A stretch of DNA of 64,000 nt from JADKAV01 sp963704075. Its GTDB lineage: Bacteria; Actinomycetota; Actinomycetes; S36-B12; UBA10799. The translations under genes and the position numbers were made by a program. The notes below the pieces were generated by a model. It made no database searches and was not told where the DNA came from. It was given only the letters and a program-made list of their open reading frames with translations. Every line of letters starts with the position of its first letter. Positions within the stretch are counted from its first letter, which is position 1. The stretch spans positions 47,006 through 111,005 of the forward strand of contig CAVPGV010000013.1 in NCBI GenBank assembly GCA_963704075.1. Direction: 5' to 3'. Shown here in pieces: positions 52,514 through 61,428 of this stretch.

Positions 52514-53571
52514 ATGAAGCGAGTGGTGGGACTGATCCTGCTGGCGCTCGGGGTGGCAATGCTCGTGCTGGCACCCTTGCTCAAGTTCTATGTGCTGCCG
52601 AGTGCGGCCAAGACCCCGGTCGATCAGTACACGGAGTCGACCTCCGACGTTCAGTTCGAGCAGTTGCTCGTTCCGAGCTTGGTGGCCGCTGGCGATCCCG
52701 ACCCCTATGAACGGAATGTCGCGGCGACGCAGTCGGTGTTCGTGCGCGGTGATGTTCCGGCCTCCGAGCAGCCTGAGGCGCAGTCCCAGGATCTGGCGGT
52801 CTTCGACTACTTCCAGCGTGTCAACAACGACGCCACCGGGGAGTTGATCACCGCCGGTACTGCGCGCTACGCCTTCGACCGCGTGACCTCCGAGTTGGTC
52901 GACTGCTGTGGAGCCAGCGTGGACGACGAACCGGTGAACATGACCGGCAGCATCCTGCCGGTGAAGTTCCCGTTCGACGTGCAACAGCAGGACTACCAGT
53001 TGTTCAACACCTCGCTGAAGGGCCCGCCGACGTCCTCGTTCCAGGGCGAGGAGGAGAAGTTCGGAATCAACACATTCGTCTTCAAGTCCGAAGTGCCGCC
53101 CACTAGGTGGGTGAACTCGAGGTGCCGACCTCAGCACTGCCGGGCGAGGACGAGGACGCCGAGGGCAGCACGGTTCTCGCCGAGATGTACTCGGTGGTCA
53201 CGACCTATTGGGTCGACCCGGTCACGGGCTCGATCGTCGCCGGTGAGTCGACTGAGAACTCCACCTTCGACCTTGACGGCGAGCCGATAGCTGACCAAGG
53301 CAATCTACACCGGGACCAACGGCACCCAGGAGAGTGCGCCGACGACATCGCAGCACTGGCCGCAACAGTGACGCTGCTCGGCACGACCGCGCCGCTGGTG
53401 CTCGGAGTGCTCGGCATCGTGCTGATCGTCATCGGCTTGTTGCTTCTACGTGGCGGCAAGGGCGACGAGGGTGCCGCTGCTGGTGACGATGATCTGGTGC
53501 CTGCGGGCAGCACGTCGGCGGACAACTCCACTCAGGTGCTGGGAGACGCGAACAAGTCCGACAACACCTAG
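52514..53571 (+). CDS. DUF3068 membrane protein (frameshifts)
   Basis: About 352 residues when corrected. ATG at 52514 after GGAGG. One helix at the N-terminus ('GLILLALGVAMLVLAPLLKFYVLP'), a long outer domain ('VDQYTESTSDVQFEQLLVP ... VTTYWVDPVTGSIVAGE'), and a C-terminal helix ('APLVLGVLGIVLIVIGLLLL') with an acidic tail. This two-helix layout with 'TYWVDPVTG' is the DUF3068/PorA-like family, e.g. mycobacterial Rv0227c. Frame changes at about 53103, 53293 and 53337: the true sequence reads 'KVGELEVPTS' and 'LTKAIYTGTNGTQES'. Role unknown; companion of the envelope glycan genes. Confidence 0.85.
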
Positions 53572-53589
53572 TTCCACCCACTCCAACGA

Positions 53590-53628
53590 CGAAAGGGCGG
53601 TGCGGCCGAATGGCCCGCCGCCCTTTCG
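53590..53628 (+). terminator. Intrinsic terminator between DUF3068 gene and rpsA
   Basis: cgaaagggcgg ... ccgccctttcg stem with internal bulges around gcggccgaatggccc; an 11-bp outer stem followed by CTATGCTTG. Lies 19 bases after the DUF3068 stop. Confidence 0.75.
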
Positions 53629-53745
53629 CTATGCTTGCCTGGGGCAACCCGCCCCCACACCGTTGTGCCGTGGAGCCCGGACCTAGGGGATCCACGCGAA
53701 TGGCTCATCGATGTGCCCGACGAACAGACCGGCTATCAACACTTC

Positions 53746-55283
53746 ATGACTGAAACCCCCGACCTCACTGCTGTACCCACTTCCCCCGCGGCCCGCCAGG
53801 TGGCCGTCAACGACATCGGAGACACCGAGGCCCTGCTGGCGGCGATCGACGAGACGATCAAGGACTTCAACGACGGCGACATCGTCGAAGGGGTCATCGT
53901 CAAGGTCGACCGCGACGAGGTCCTTTTGGACATCGGCTACAAGACCGAGGGCGTGATCCCTGCTCGTGAGCTGAGCATCAAGCACGATGTCGACCCCTCC
54001 CAGGTCGTGGAGGTCGGCGATCGCGTCGAGGCTCTCGTCCTGCAGAAGGAGGACAAGGACGGCCGGCTGATGCTGTCCAAGAAGCGTGCGCAGTACGAGC
54101 GCGCCTGGGGCGACATCGAGAAGGTCAAGGAAGCCGACGGTGTGGTCACCGGAACCGTCATCGAGGTCGTCAAGGGTGGCCTGATCGTGGACATCGGTCT
54201 GCGAGGATTCCTGCCGGCGTCGCTGGTCGACATGCGTCGCGTGCGAGACCTGCAACCGTTCGTCGGTCAGGACCTCGAGGCCAAGATCATCGAGCTCGAC
54301 AAGAACCGCAACAACGTGGTGCTGTCCCGACGCGCCTTCCTCGAAGCCACCCAGTCCGTGGTCCGCACCGGCTTCCTCAACCAGCTGCAGAAGGGTCAGG
54401 TCCGCACCGGCGTCATCTCGAGCATCGTCAACTTCGGTGCGTTCGTGGACCTCGGTGGCGTGGACGGCCTTGTGCACGTCTCGGAGTTGTCGTGGAAGCA
54501 CATCGACCACCCGCAGGAGGTCGTCGAGGTCGGCCAGGAGGTGACCGTCGAGGTCCTCGACGTCGACATGGACCGCGAGCGCGTGTCGCTGTCGCTGAAG
54601 GCCACGCAGGAAGACCCCTGGCAGCACTTCGCCCGGACCCACGCCATCGGTCAGGTCGTCCCCGGTCGGGTCACGAAACTGGTTCCCTTCGGTGCGTTCG
54701 TGCGTGTCGCGGAGGGCATCGAAGGCCTGGTGCACATCTCCGAGCTGGCTGAGCGCCACGTGGAGATCCCGGAGCAGATCGTGACGGTCAACGACGAGAT
54801 CTTCGTGAAGGTCATCGACATCGACCTCGAGCGCCGCCGCATCTCCTTGTCGCTGAAGCAGGCCAACGAGGACGCCGGAGCCGAGACGACGGACGAGTTC
54901 GACCCGTACCTGTACGGCATGCCCGCCTCCTACGACGAGCAGGGCGCCTACATCGGCCCGGAGGGCTTCGACCCGGTCAGCGGGGAGTGGAAGGAAGGCT
55001 TCGAGGACCAGCGCACCGAGTGGGAGCAGCAGTACCAGGAGGCCTACGCCCGCTGGCAGCAGCACAAGGAGCAGATCACCGAGGCCAAGAAGGCCGACGA
55101 AGAGGCAGAAGCCGGCGGCGACTACACCGCAGCCGCCGGTGAGCCTTCGGGTTCGTTGGACGAGGACGCGAACGAGGCGCTCGCGGCACTGCGGGAGAAG
55201 TTGCCGAACCGTCGGGTTCGCTGGACGAGGACGCCAACGAGGCGCTCGCGGCACTACGGGAGAAGTTGCAGAGCGAGGGGTAA
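53746..55283 (+). CDS. rpsA: 30S ribosomal protein S1 (one frameshift, duplicated C-terminus)
   Basis: About 512 residues when corrected, ATG at 53746 ('MTETPDLTAVPTS'). Four S1/OB domains at about 45-115, 131-197, 217-285 and 301-370, each ending in motifs like 'GYKTEGVIPARELS' or 'VDGLVHVSELS'. A charged, Glu/Ala-rich tail follows. At the very end 63 bases (55141-55203) are repeated at 55206-55268, encoding P-S-G-S-L-D-E-D-A-N-E-A-L-A-A-L-R-E-K-L twice. One base is missing at the junction, so the plain reading frame misses the proper end 'LREKLQSEG' and TAA at 55281. Essential translation factor that helps mRNA load on the 30S subunit. Confidence 0.95.
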
Positions 55284-55296
55284 GGCCCAGTCGCAC

Positions 55297-55330
55297 GAAT
55301 GCCGGCAGTCCGGAGGGGCTGTCGGCATTC
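55297..55330 (+). terminator. Intrinsic terminator after rpsA
   Basis: gaatgccggcag / ctgtcggcattc, 12-bp stem with one G-U pair and a 10-base loop, starting 13 bases after the rpsA stop. It ends 19 bases before the next gene's ATG. Confidence 0.75.
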
Positions 55331-55349
55331 ATGTGCCAGAGTGTCCTCG

Positions 55350-57218
55350 ATGAGTACTGCGGCGAGCGACCTTGGGTTGGACACCGAGCGGACGCGGCCG
55401 GGACGTCCCGGCCGGATCCGCTCGTTGGACGGTCTACGGGCGGTGGCCGTGCTGGCCGTCATGCTGTTCCACACGGCGTCGTCCCCTCTGGCCGGCGGTT
55501 ACCTCGGGGTTGATCTCTTCTTCGTCCTCAGCGGCTTCCTCATCGCGGGGATCCTCCTGGACCAGTCCCGGACGGCCGGCGGGATTTCCCTCGGGGCCTT
55601 CTGGCTCCGACGGGCCCGCAGGCTCGCTCCTGCACTCCTTGTTTTGCTGCTGGCGATCTCGATAGCGCGGATCGCTACTCCGCACGCGGACACCAGCACG
55701 TGGCGGCCGGAGATTCTTGCAGCACTGACGTACACCACGAACTGGTACCAGATTGCCAGCGGATCGGACTACTTCGCGCAATTCGGGCTGCAGTCGCCGC
55801 TGGTGCACACCTGGTCGCTGGCCATCGAGGAGCAGTTTTATCTCGCGTTCGCGGTGCTGATGCTCCTGCTGTGCACACGGCTGCCGCGTCGTCGGCTGAT
55901 GAAGGTGTTCATCGTGCTGGCCCTGGTCTCGGCCGGGTGGATGGCGCTGCGAGCTGGTTCCGACCCCGCGTCGGCCTACTACAGCACCGGGACCAGGGTG
56001 CAGGCCCTGCTCGTCGGAGCCGTACTGGCGGCTGCGGTCCGGGCGCCCTCGGCTGGTGTCGGCATCGACTCCCGCGGACGAAATATGGCGGGCGGGGTTG
56101 CCGCCGTGGCGATCCTGGTCGCACTGGCCGCCCCGATCCCGAACGCGGTGATGCTGCGCGGAGGATTCCTGGTAGTGGCGGTTTGCGCAGCCGTGCTGAT
56201 CTGGGCCCTGCTCGGCTCCGGCGCTCTGGCGGCCGCCCTGTCGTGGCGACCGCTGGTCGCCCTCGGAGTCATCTCCTACGGAGTGTATCTGTGGCACTGG
56301 CCGATCTTCCTCATGTTGGGCACGGATCACGAGGGCGGCCCGGCCATGCAGTTGTGGGCGATGCTGCTGACCGTGGCGGTGGCGTTGCTGTCCTACGGAC
56401 TCGTTGAGAAGCCGCTGCGCAACGGGAGATTCACCGGATGGCCCGCCAATCGCCAGTGGGGGGCGTACGCTGTCGCGACGGTGGTGTTGGCGGCTTCCAG
56501 CCTCCTTCCGGCGCGCACTGAGCCATCCGCCGAGCTAGTCAACTGGCCCATGGCCTCTGAGGTGCCGCAGCGGATCATGGTCGGCGGAGACTCCACGATG
56601 CTTCACCTCCTGAAACACTTCCCGCGCGACGAGTACCCGGACACGATCGTGGATGGACCGCTTTCCCTCGGATGCGGCATCGTGGATGCGGCGTACGTGC
56701 GCCAAGGAGTGATCCAGGATTCCGAGAGGTGCAAGAACTGGCAGGACGTCTGGCGCCGGAAGGTCGACGAGATGGCCCCTGACGTAGCTGTGATCGGCAG
56801 TAATGTCTGGGACTCGTTCGACCGGTCGATCGCAGGCGCGACTTATGCCCCCGGCACTCCTGAATACGACCAGCCCTTCCTGGATGGACTCCGTCAGGCG
56901 ATCGAGATAGCCGGGCGTTCCGGACAGATCCCCGTGTACGTCGTTGGGCAACCGTGTATGTCGAGCGAGGTGGATGAGATCCTCAACGACCCACAACGAT
57001 CCGGGAGGATCGATGCCCTCATCCGTTCACAGGTGAGTGCAATGCCGAACGCCCGCTACATCGATACCCGCGCATTCACGTGCACGTCCGACGGTACGGC
57101 GGTCGACGCGGCCAGTGGAGAGCAGTTGCGGGAGGATGGGGTGCACTGGGCTCAGCGCGGCGCGGACGTTTTCTGGTCGAGGAGCCTGTCGGAGTTCGTG
57201 GCGGATCGCCGGGAATGA
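55350..57218 (+). CDS. OafA-type acyltransferase fused to SGNH hydrolase domain
   Basis: 622 residues, ATG at 55350. Residues 30-380: acyltransferase-3 domain with 'RIRSLDGLRAVAVLAVMLFHTA', 'GGYLGVDLFFVLSGFLIAGILL', 'WLRRARRLAPALLVLL', 'HTWSLAIEEQFYLAFAVLMLL' and 'SYGVYLWHWPIFLML'. After a last helix ('WGAYAVATVVLAASSLLPA'), the extracytoplasmic SGNH domain has 'IMVGGDSTML' (Ser nucleophile block), 'DVAVIGSNVWDSFD' (Asn block) and 'DGVHWAQRGADVF' (Asp/His block). Such two-domain enzymes O-acetylate surface polysaccharides. A decayed copy of the SGNH part lies near 63.4 kb. Confidence 0.92.
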   Translation: MSTAASDLGLDTERTRPGRPGRIRSLDGLRAVAVLAVMLFHTASSPLAGGYLGVDLFFVLSGFLIAGILLDQSRTAGGISLGAFWLRRARRLAPALLVLLLAISIARIATPHADTSTWRPEILAALTYTTNWYQIASGSDYFAQFGLQSPLVHTWSLAIEEQFYLAFAVLMLLLCTRLPRRRLMKVFIVLALVSAGWMALRAGSDPASAYYSTGTRVQALLVGAVLAAAVRAPSAGVGIDSRGRNMAGGVAAVAILVALAAPIPNAVMLRGGFLVVAVCAAVLIWALLGSGALAAALSWRPLVALGVISYGVYLWHWPIFLMLGTDHEGGPAMQLWAMLLTVAVALLSYGLVEKPLRNGRFTGWPANRQWGAYAVATVVLAASSLLPARTEPSAELVNWPMASEVPQRIMVGGDSTMLHLLKHFPRDEYPDTIVDGPLSLGCGIVDAAYVRQGVIQDSERCKNWQDVWRRKVDEMAPDVAVIGSNVWDSFDRSIAGATYAPGTPEYDQPFLDGLRQAIEIAGRSGQIPVYVVGQPCMSSEVDEILNDPQRSGRIDALIRSQVSAMPNARYIDTRAFTCTSDGTAVDAASGEQLREDGVHWAQRGADVFWSRSLSEFVADRRE

Positions 57219-57675
57219 CCGGTGACAAATGGGGAGTCCGCGTCCCACCTGCTCGTTGAAAGGCCCTGCGACGGGTTGGTCGCTGGTACCCAATGCGGGG
57301 GCTCCGACCTCGTGGTCGATCGGGTGATATCGGCGTCTCGGATCTCAGCGGGGAACACAAAGGGGTGCCTGCTCTTTCACCCTGCCTCCCGCACCCTTCA
57401 CTCGCGGATGGGCACTGTGCTGGAGTGCAGTTCCTCTATTGGCCACCAGACGGAGAGGCCGGCGGCTGTGCGGATCGGTGGCCACGGCCGGAGGCACCAC
57501 ATCCTGCGCATGGGGATGATGGTCACAGCCGGGAGGCATTCCAGGGCCGTCGAACCCGACCACACGACACCGACCCGATGCAGCCGATCAACGACACGAC
57601 CCCCATCCGAAGCAGCCTCTACCCGCCGCTGAATCCGAAGGAACTGGTATGGTCAACTGACCTGCTGACGAGAAC
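57219..57675. other. Intergenic stretch without a recognisable gene
   Basis: About 457 bases between the acyltransferase and the small membrane protein. Several short open frames exist on both strands but none shows a domain, a membrane pattern or a convincing ribosome-binding site. The only useful signal is GGGGGAGG at its 3' end, ahead of the next gene. No hairpin, repeat or tRNA seen. Confidence 0.5.
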
Positions 57676-57924
57676 TTGGGGGAGGTCGACATTTTCTCTG
57701 TAGTCGCGGCATACATCGACGCGGGCACGGGTTCGTACCTGCTGACGGCCTTGGCCGGCGGTTTCGCCGCCATCTGGTTCTTCCTGCGCGCCAAAGTGGA
57801 CCGACTGCTGGGCCGCACCCGCAAGCAGAGCCCTTCGGACCACAAGAGCGAGTCCGCGGAAGAGTCGGTCGGGGAGGAGACGTCACCTACGGCTGCTGAG
57901 ACACCCCCGCTGAAACACGAGTGA
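57676..57924 (+). CDS. Small membrane protein with 'YIDAGTGSYLL' motif
   Basis: 82 residues if TTG 57676 is the start; GGGGGAGG at about 57678-57685 overlaps that region, so the real start may be an ATT at 57691. One membrane helix ('GSYLLTALAGGFAAIWFFLRAKV') preceded by Y-I-D-A-G-T-G-S, a motif shared by small proteins next to surface-glycan or lipoteichoic-type genes in Actinobacteria and Firmicutes. The C-terminus is polar and acidic. The stop overlaps the next GTG by four bases, so it is coupled to the methyltransferase. Function unknown. Confidence 0.7.
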   Translation: MGEVDIFSVVAAYIDAGTGSYLLTALAGGFAAIWFFLRAKVDRLLGRTRKQSPSDHKSESAEESVGEETSPTAAETPPLKHE

Positions 57925-59360
57925 GTGTGGGCTCGGGCAGTTACCGTGACCCGGAGAACGCTGCCGTTGTCTATGGCGGACGTTGGTATCGCGTGGCCGG
58001 ACCTGCATCCGCTGCGGCACTCACGAAGTTGCGCAACTCCGACGTTTATGAGGCCCTCGTTGCCGACGGGTCGGTCGTCCGCTTCGAGGAGTCGGCGCAG
58101 GACACGGCGCACGAGGTGCGCAAGGTCCACGATCTGAACGCCGGAAGGTCTTTGCCAGTGGGTTCACGCGTATTCGATGTGGAGTCCGTGGGCAACATCA
58201 CGTACCCCTGGGAATGGCCAGATGCTCTTCTGCGATCCGCCGGTCTGCACACACTCTACGTTCGAGACCGCCTATTGGGCATCGGCTTGGATCTCAAGGA
58301 CGCCTCGGCATTCAACGTCCAGTTCCGAGGGATGCAACCGGTGCTCATGGACATCGGATCGGTCGAGGAGTGGCGCCCAAACCCCTCCTGGAACGCAACC
58401 CGTCAGTACGTCCAGCACTTCATCAATCCTCTGGCCGTGGGCTCCGGCAAGACTCTGACGGCTGCAGACGCCTGGGAGTTGTCGCATCGGAAAGGGCTGC
58501 GATCGGACGTCGCCCGGGGCATCATGCCTCGCCACCAACGGCGGCGGCCGTCCCTCTGGGTGCTGCAGGCATCCACACGTCCGGTCGCCGGCCACTCGCC
58601 AGTAGAGACGAGATACGCCGAGCAAGCCCGGCAGCAGCCCGAGCGAGCGCTGAAGGCTACCCAAGCCCTGACAGGCCGCTTGCGAAAGCAGACCGTCGCA
58701 GTGTCAGGGGGATCCCATTCCTCCACGTGGAGCGACTATGGCGACCGTTCTCACTACACGTCAGAGCAACTGCTCCTGAAGTTGAAACTCTCCCTTGACT
58801 TCATCAATGTGGAGGCCCGGAGAGATCTCGTCCTCGACATCGGCGGTAACGACGGTCTGGTGGCTTCGGACCTGGTCGAGAAGGCAGGTGCCACCGTGCT
58901 CGTGCTGGATCCGGACGGTGGGGCCCTCGATGTCCTCAGCCAGCGCATCATCGGACAACCCGATCTGCATTCCCGGATCACGGCGTTGCAGGGGGATGTG
59001 ACCAATCTCACTCCAGCTTCGGGGTTGCTCGATACAGAGTTCGCTGCGTTCACCCAACGCATTGCCCCAACCGCCGTTCTGTGCCAGGCCGTCCTCCACC
59101 ACATCGTCATCACACAAGGCGTGCCCCTGCCGCTGGCGGTCGAAGCGCTGGCCAGGTTCCGTGCGCCGCTGCTCGTGGAGTTCGCGACACACGATGACGA
59201 CAAGGTCGCATTGCTCCTGCGCCAAATCCCCAATTGGAGCGGCGACTACTCCACCCAGGCGTTGCTTGAAGCGCTCGAGCGTCGCTATCACGAAGTTGCG
59301 GTCGTGGGGCATACTTCGCGTACGAGGATCGTCGTGACCACGGGGCTTCCGAGGTCCTGA
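57921..59360 (+). CDS. Class I methyltransferase-like protein (NoeA-type architecture)
   Basis: 479 residues, GTG at 57921 coupled to the previous gene. N-terminal 270 residues form a domain without motifs I recognise firmly ('YPWEWPDALLRSAGLHTLYVRDRLLGIGLDLKDASAFNVQFRGMQPVLMDIGSV'), a pattern seen in proteins annotated as nodulation NoeA-like. The C-terminal half has the SAM site 'LVLDIGGNDGLVASDLVEKAGATVLVLDPDGG' and 'PTAVLCQAVLHHIVITQGV'. Precedes the sulfatase-like gene with a one-base overlap (TGATG). Likely modifies a surface glycan or its carrier. Confidence 0.75.
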   Translation: MSVGSGSYRDPENAAVVYGGRWYRVAGPASAAALTKLRNSDVYEALVADGSVVRFEESAQDTAHEVRKVHDLNAGRSLPVGSRVFDVESVGNITYPWEWPDALLRSAGLHTLYVRDRLLGIGLDLKDASAFNVQFRGMQPVLMDIGSVEEWRPNPSWNATRQYVQHFINPLAVGSGKTLTAADAWELSHRKGLRSDVARGIMPRHQRRRPSLWVLQASTRPVAGHSPVETRYAEQARQQPERALKATQALTGRLRKQTVAVSGGSHSSTWSDYGDRSHYTSEQLLLKLKLSLDFINVEARRDLVLDIGGNDGLVASDLVEKAGATVLVLDPDGGALDVLSQRIIGQPDLHSRITALQGDVTNLTPASGLLDTEFAAFTQRIAPTAVLCQAVLHHIVITQGVPLPLAVEALARFRAPLLVEFATHDDDKVALLLRQIPNWSGDYSTQALLEALERRYHEVAVVGHTSRTRIVVTTGLPRS

Positions 59361-61327
59361 TGAAGGATCGGCTCCGCGGGCTCGTTGGCGAGCGGCGTAC
59401 TTCATCCCCGTTCGAGATCTCGGCTTGGATCGTATCCCTGTTCCTTCTGACGACCGTCGTCAAGACGAATCAGGTGCTGGCGGCTGACTCTTTCTTCTTC
59501 GTCGCTCATGGCACCTCGCCGAGGATTCTCATCCTGCTCTGGATCTCCGCCATCGTGCTGCTGCTAGTCGTGCTCACCGCTGTCGTGTTCGCCCTGGCAA
59601 AGTTCGTGCCGGCGCGAGCCTTCGACGCCGTCGCCTCCGGCTTCACCTTCCTCGCAACGGCGTTCCTGCTCGGAAACGCCCTCGGATGGGCGATGGGCTT
59701 CTTGGGCGGTACGGTGTTCACACTCCTGGCACGGCGGATCGTGTTCGGCAAGGTACTCTTGATCATCGCGGCGGCGACCGCGCTCCTCCCGTTGCTCACA
59801 GTGGGCCCGACAACGGGCAACGAGTACGCCGCTCGCCAGGTCGGGTACCGCGACACACAGGACCTGCCCAGCGTGCTGTGGATCCTGCCGGACCGGGCCC
59901 AGTACCAGATGTTGTTCGACGGAAAAGGGCAGGTCCGACCCGAGTTTCCGAACTTGCGGAAGTTGCAGCAGACGTCCACGACGTACACCCGCGGCTACTC
60001 GACCGCGAACGGCACGGAGTTGTCGGTGCCGTCGATGCTGAATGGTGTGGCGAAGATTCCTCTCGAGCCCCAGAAGATGCAGGAACTGCAACGGTCCCCG
60101 GGGATCGCTGAGTGGCTGTCACCGGTGTACGAAGTGGTCGTTGACTCCCCCGTGTTCACGGATCTGTGCACCTCGTCGCAGTGCTCGCAGTCTCGACCCG
60201 AGGACGATTCCGCGACGGATCGGCTCCGCTTGTTCGCCGCCGACGTGGCCGCGGTGGCTGGGAACACGATGAATCCGGCGATCGCCTCCAAGTTCCCCCC
60301 TCTGGAAGGTCGCTGGCGCGGCTTCTGGCAGTCACAGGCCACGGGCACACAGCAGACTGCGGGACCGCAGGCCTGGGTGTCCGGTTTCGGGCGTGGACAT
60401 CTACCCGAGTTCGTCCTGTGGCACACGCTTGCGACCCACGACCCCTATAACCGCGATTTCGACGGTAGGCCTATCTTCGGCTTCTCGCCTCCGGCGGACG
60501 TCGGCAGCTGGTACAACGTCAACGGGTCCTTGCCTTCGGAGATGTCTGAACGCCTTGCCCGCCACCTCTACCTTGCCGCAGGGGTGGACTTTGACCGGCA
60601 ACTCGGTGCCCTGATGGACCAACTGGAGGCAGACGGCCGGCTGGAACAGACCATGGTGATCGTCAACAGCGATCACGGGAGAGCCTTCTCGCGCTCGGGG
60701 GATCATCGTATCGGTGACGATTCGACGATGGTCTGGAACGAGGTCGCACACGTTCCGCTGCTCGTGAAGTCCGCGGGGCAGACGACGCCGGAGCGGGTGA
60801 CGGAACCGCGGTCCACGGCCCAGATCGCCAAGACCATCCTCGATGCGGCTGGGGTCGTTGTGGAGGGCGGACCGCCGCTGGCGCCGGGACTCTCACGACC
60901 GCCCGCGGAGGGGCCGTACTTCGTAGTGGACCTGGGCCGTGAGCGGCCGCAGATGGAGGAAATGCCGGCCGCTCTGCCCACCGCCGATGGCTGGACCCAG
61001 CAGGATCTCGATGCGGTCGGCGCTGAGCTTCCTTTGGCGCTGACCGATCCGGATCTGGCCGCAGGCAGACCACTGAGCGGTGAGTGGAGCAAGTTCACAC
61101 CAAGCAGGCTCATACCTGTGGAGGGTGATTCCTCGCTGCAGTTGATGGGAATCCAGGACACTGCGGGCCAGTGCACCACCGGCAGCCGAGCCGTCGTGAC
61201 TCTACGGGGGGTATTGGTTGGCCAGGTGGTGTGGGACGAGACCTTCCAGGCGCCACAGGTCGGAACTCGCGGCTGGGCAGTGCTCCCCCGGGCAGACAGC
61301 AGTGAGTACTCGTTCTGGTGCGGCTGA
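59360..61327 (+). CDS. Membrane-bound sulfatase-like / phosphoglycerol transferase-like protein
   Basis: 655 residues, ATG at 59360. Four N-terminal helices ('ISAWIVSLFLLTTVV', 'ILILLWISAIVLLLVVLTAVVFALA', 'GFTFLATAFLLGNALGWAMGFLGGTVFTLLA', 'VLLIIAAATALLPLLTVG'), then an alkaline-phosphatase-superfamily domain. Metal site 'SVLWILPDRAQ', candidate nucleophile region 'TRGYSTANGTELSVPSMLNG', 'LWHTLATHDPYN' and 'MVIVNSDHGRAFS'. This is the layout of phosphoglycerol/phosphoethanolamine transferases and LtaS-like enzymes. Active on the outer face. Substrate undetermined. Nothing suggests frame damage. Confidence 0.83.
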   Translation: MKDRLRGLVGERRTSSPFEISAWIVSLFLLTTVVKTNQVLAADSFFFVAHGTSPRILILLWISAIVLLLVVLTAVVFALAKFVPARAFDAVASGFTFLATAFLLGNALGWAMGFLGGTVFTLLARRIVFGKVLLIIAAATALLPLLTVGPTTGNEYAARQVGYRDTQDLPSVLWILPDRAQYQMLFDGKGQVRPEFPNLRKLQQTSTTYTRGYSTANGTELSVPSMLNGVAKIPLEPQKMQELQRSPGIAEWLSPVYEVVVDSPVFTDLCTSSQCSQSRPEDDSATDRLRLFAADVAAVAGNTMNPAIASKFPPLEGRWRGFWQSQATGTQQTAGPQAWVSGFGRGHLPEFVLWHTLATHDPYNRDFDGRPIFGFSPPADVGSWYNVNGSLPSEMSERLARHLYLAAGVDFDRQLGALMDQLEADGRLEQTMVIVNSDHGRAFSRSGDHRIGDDSTMVWNEVAHVPLLVKSAGQTTPERVTEPRSTAQIAKTILDAAGVVVEGGPPLAPGLSRPPAEGPYFVVDLGRERPQMEEMPAALPTADGWTQQDLDAVGAELPLALTDPDLAAGRPLSGEWSKFTPSRLIPVEGDSSLQLMGIQDTAGQCTTGSRAVVTLRGVLVGQVVWDETFQAPQVGTRGWAVLPRADSSEYSFWCG

Positions 61328-61428
61328 GCCAGCCAGACCGAGATTGGGCAGGAATGACGTGGCTGAGCAGGCCCTGAGGATGGCCACACGGCGTTCGATG
61401 GCGGGGCCGGCATCGGTACGGTGCTGAC

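Noticed and set aside
55139..55283. Programmed frameshift in rpsA
   Set aside because: There is no slippery heptamer and the same kind of one-base change occurs in unrelated genes across the window, so a sequence error explains it better.
57222..57632. Protein-coding gene in the gap before the small membrane protein
   Set aside because: Overlapping frames on both strands, no ribosome-binding site, no hydrophobic or domain pattern and composition like random high-GC sequence.
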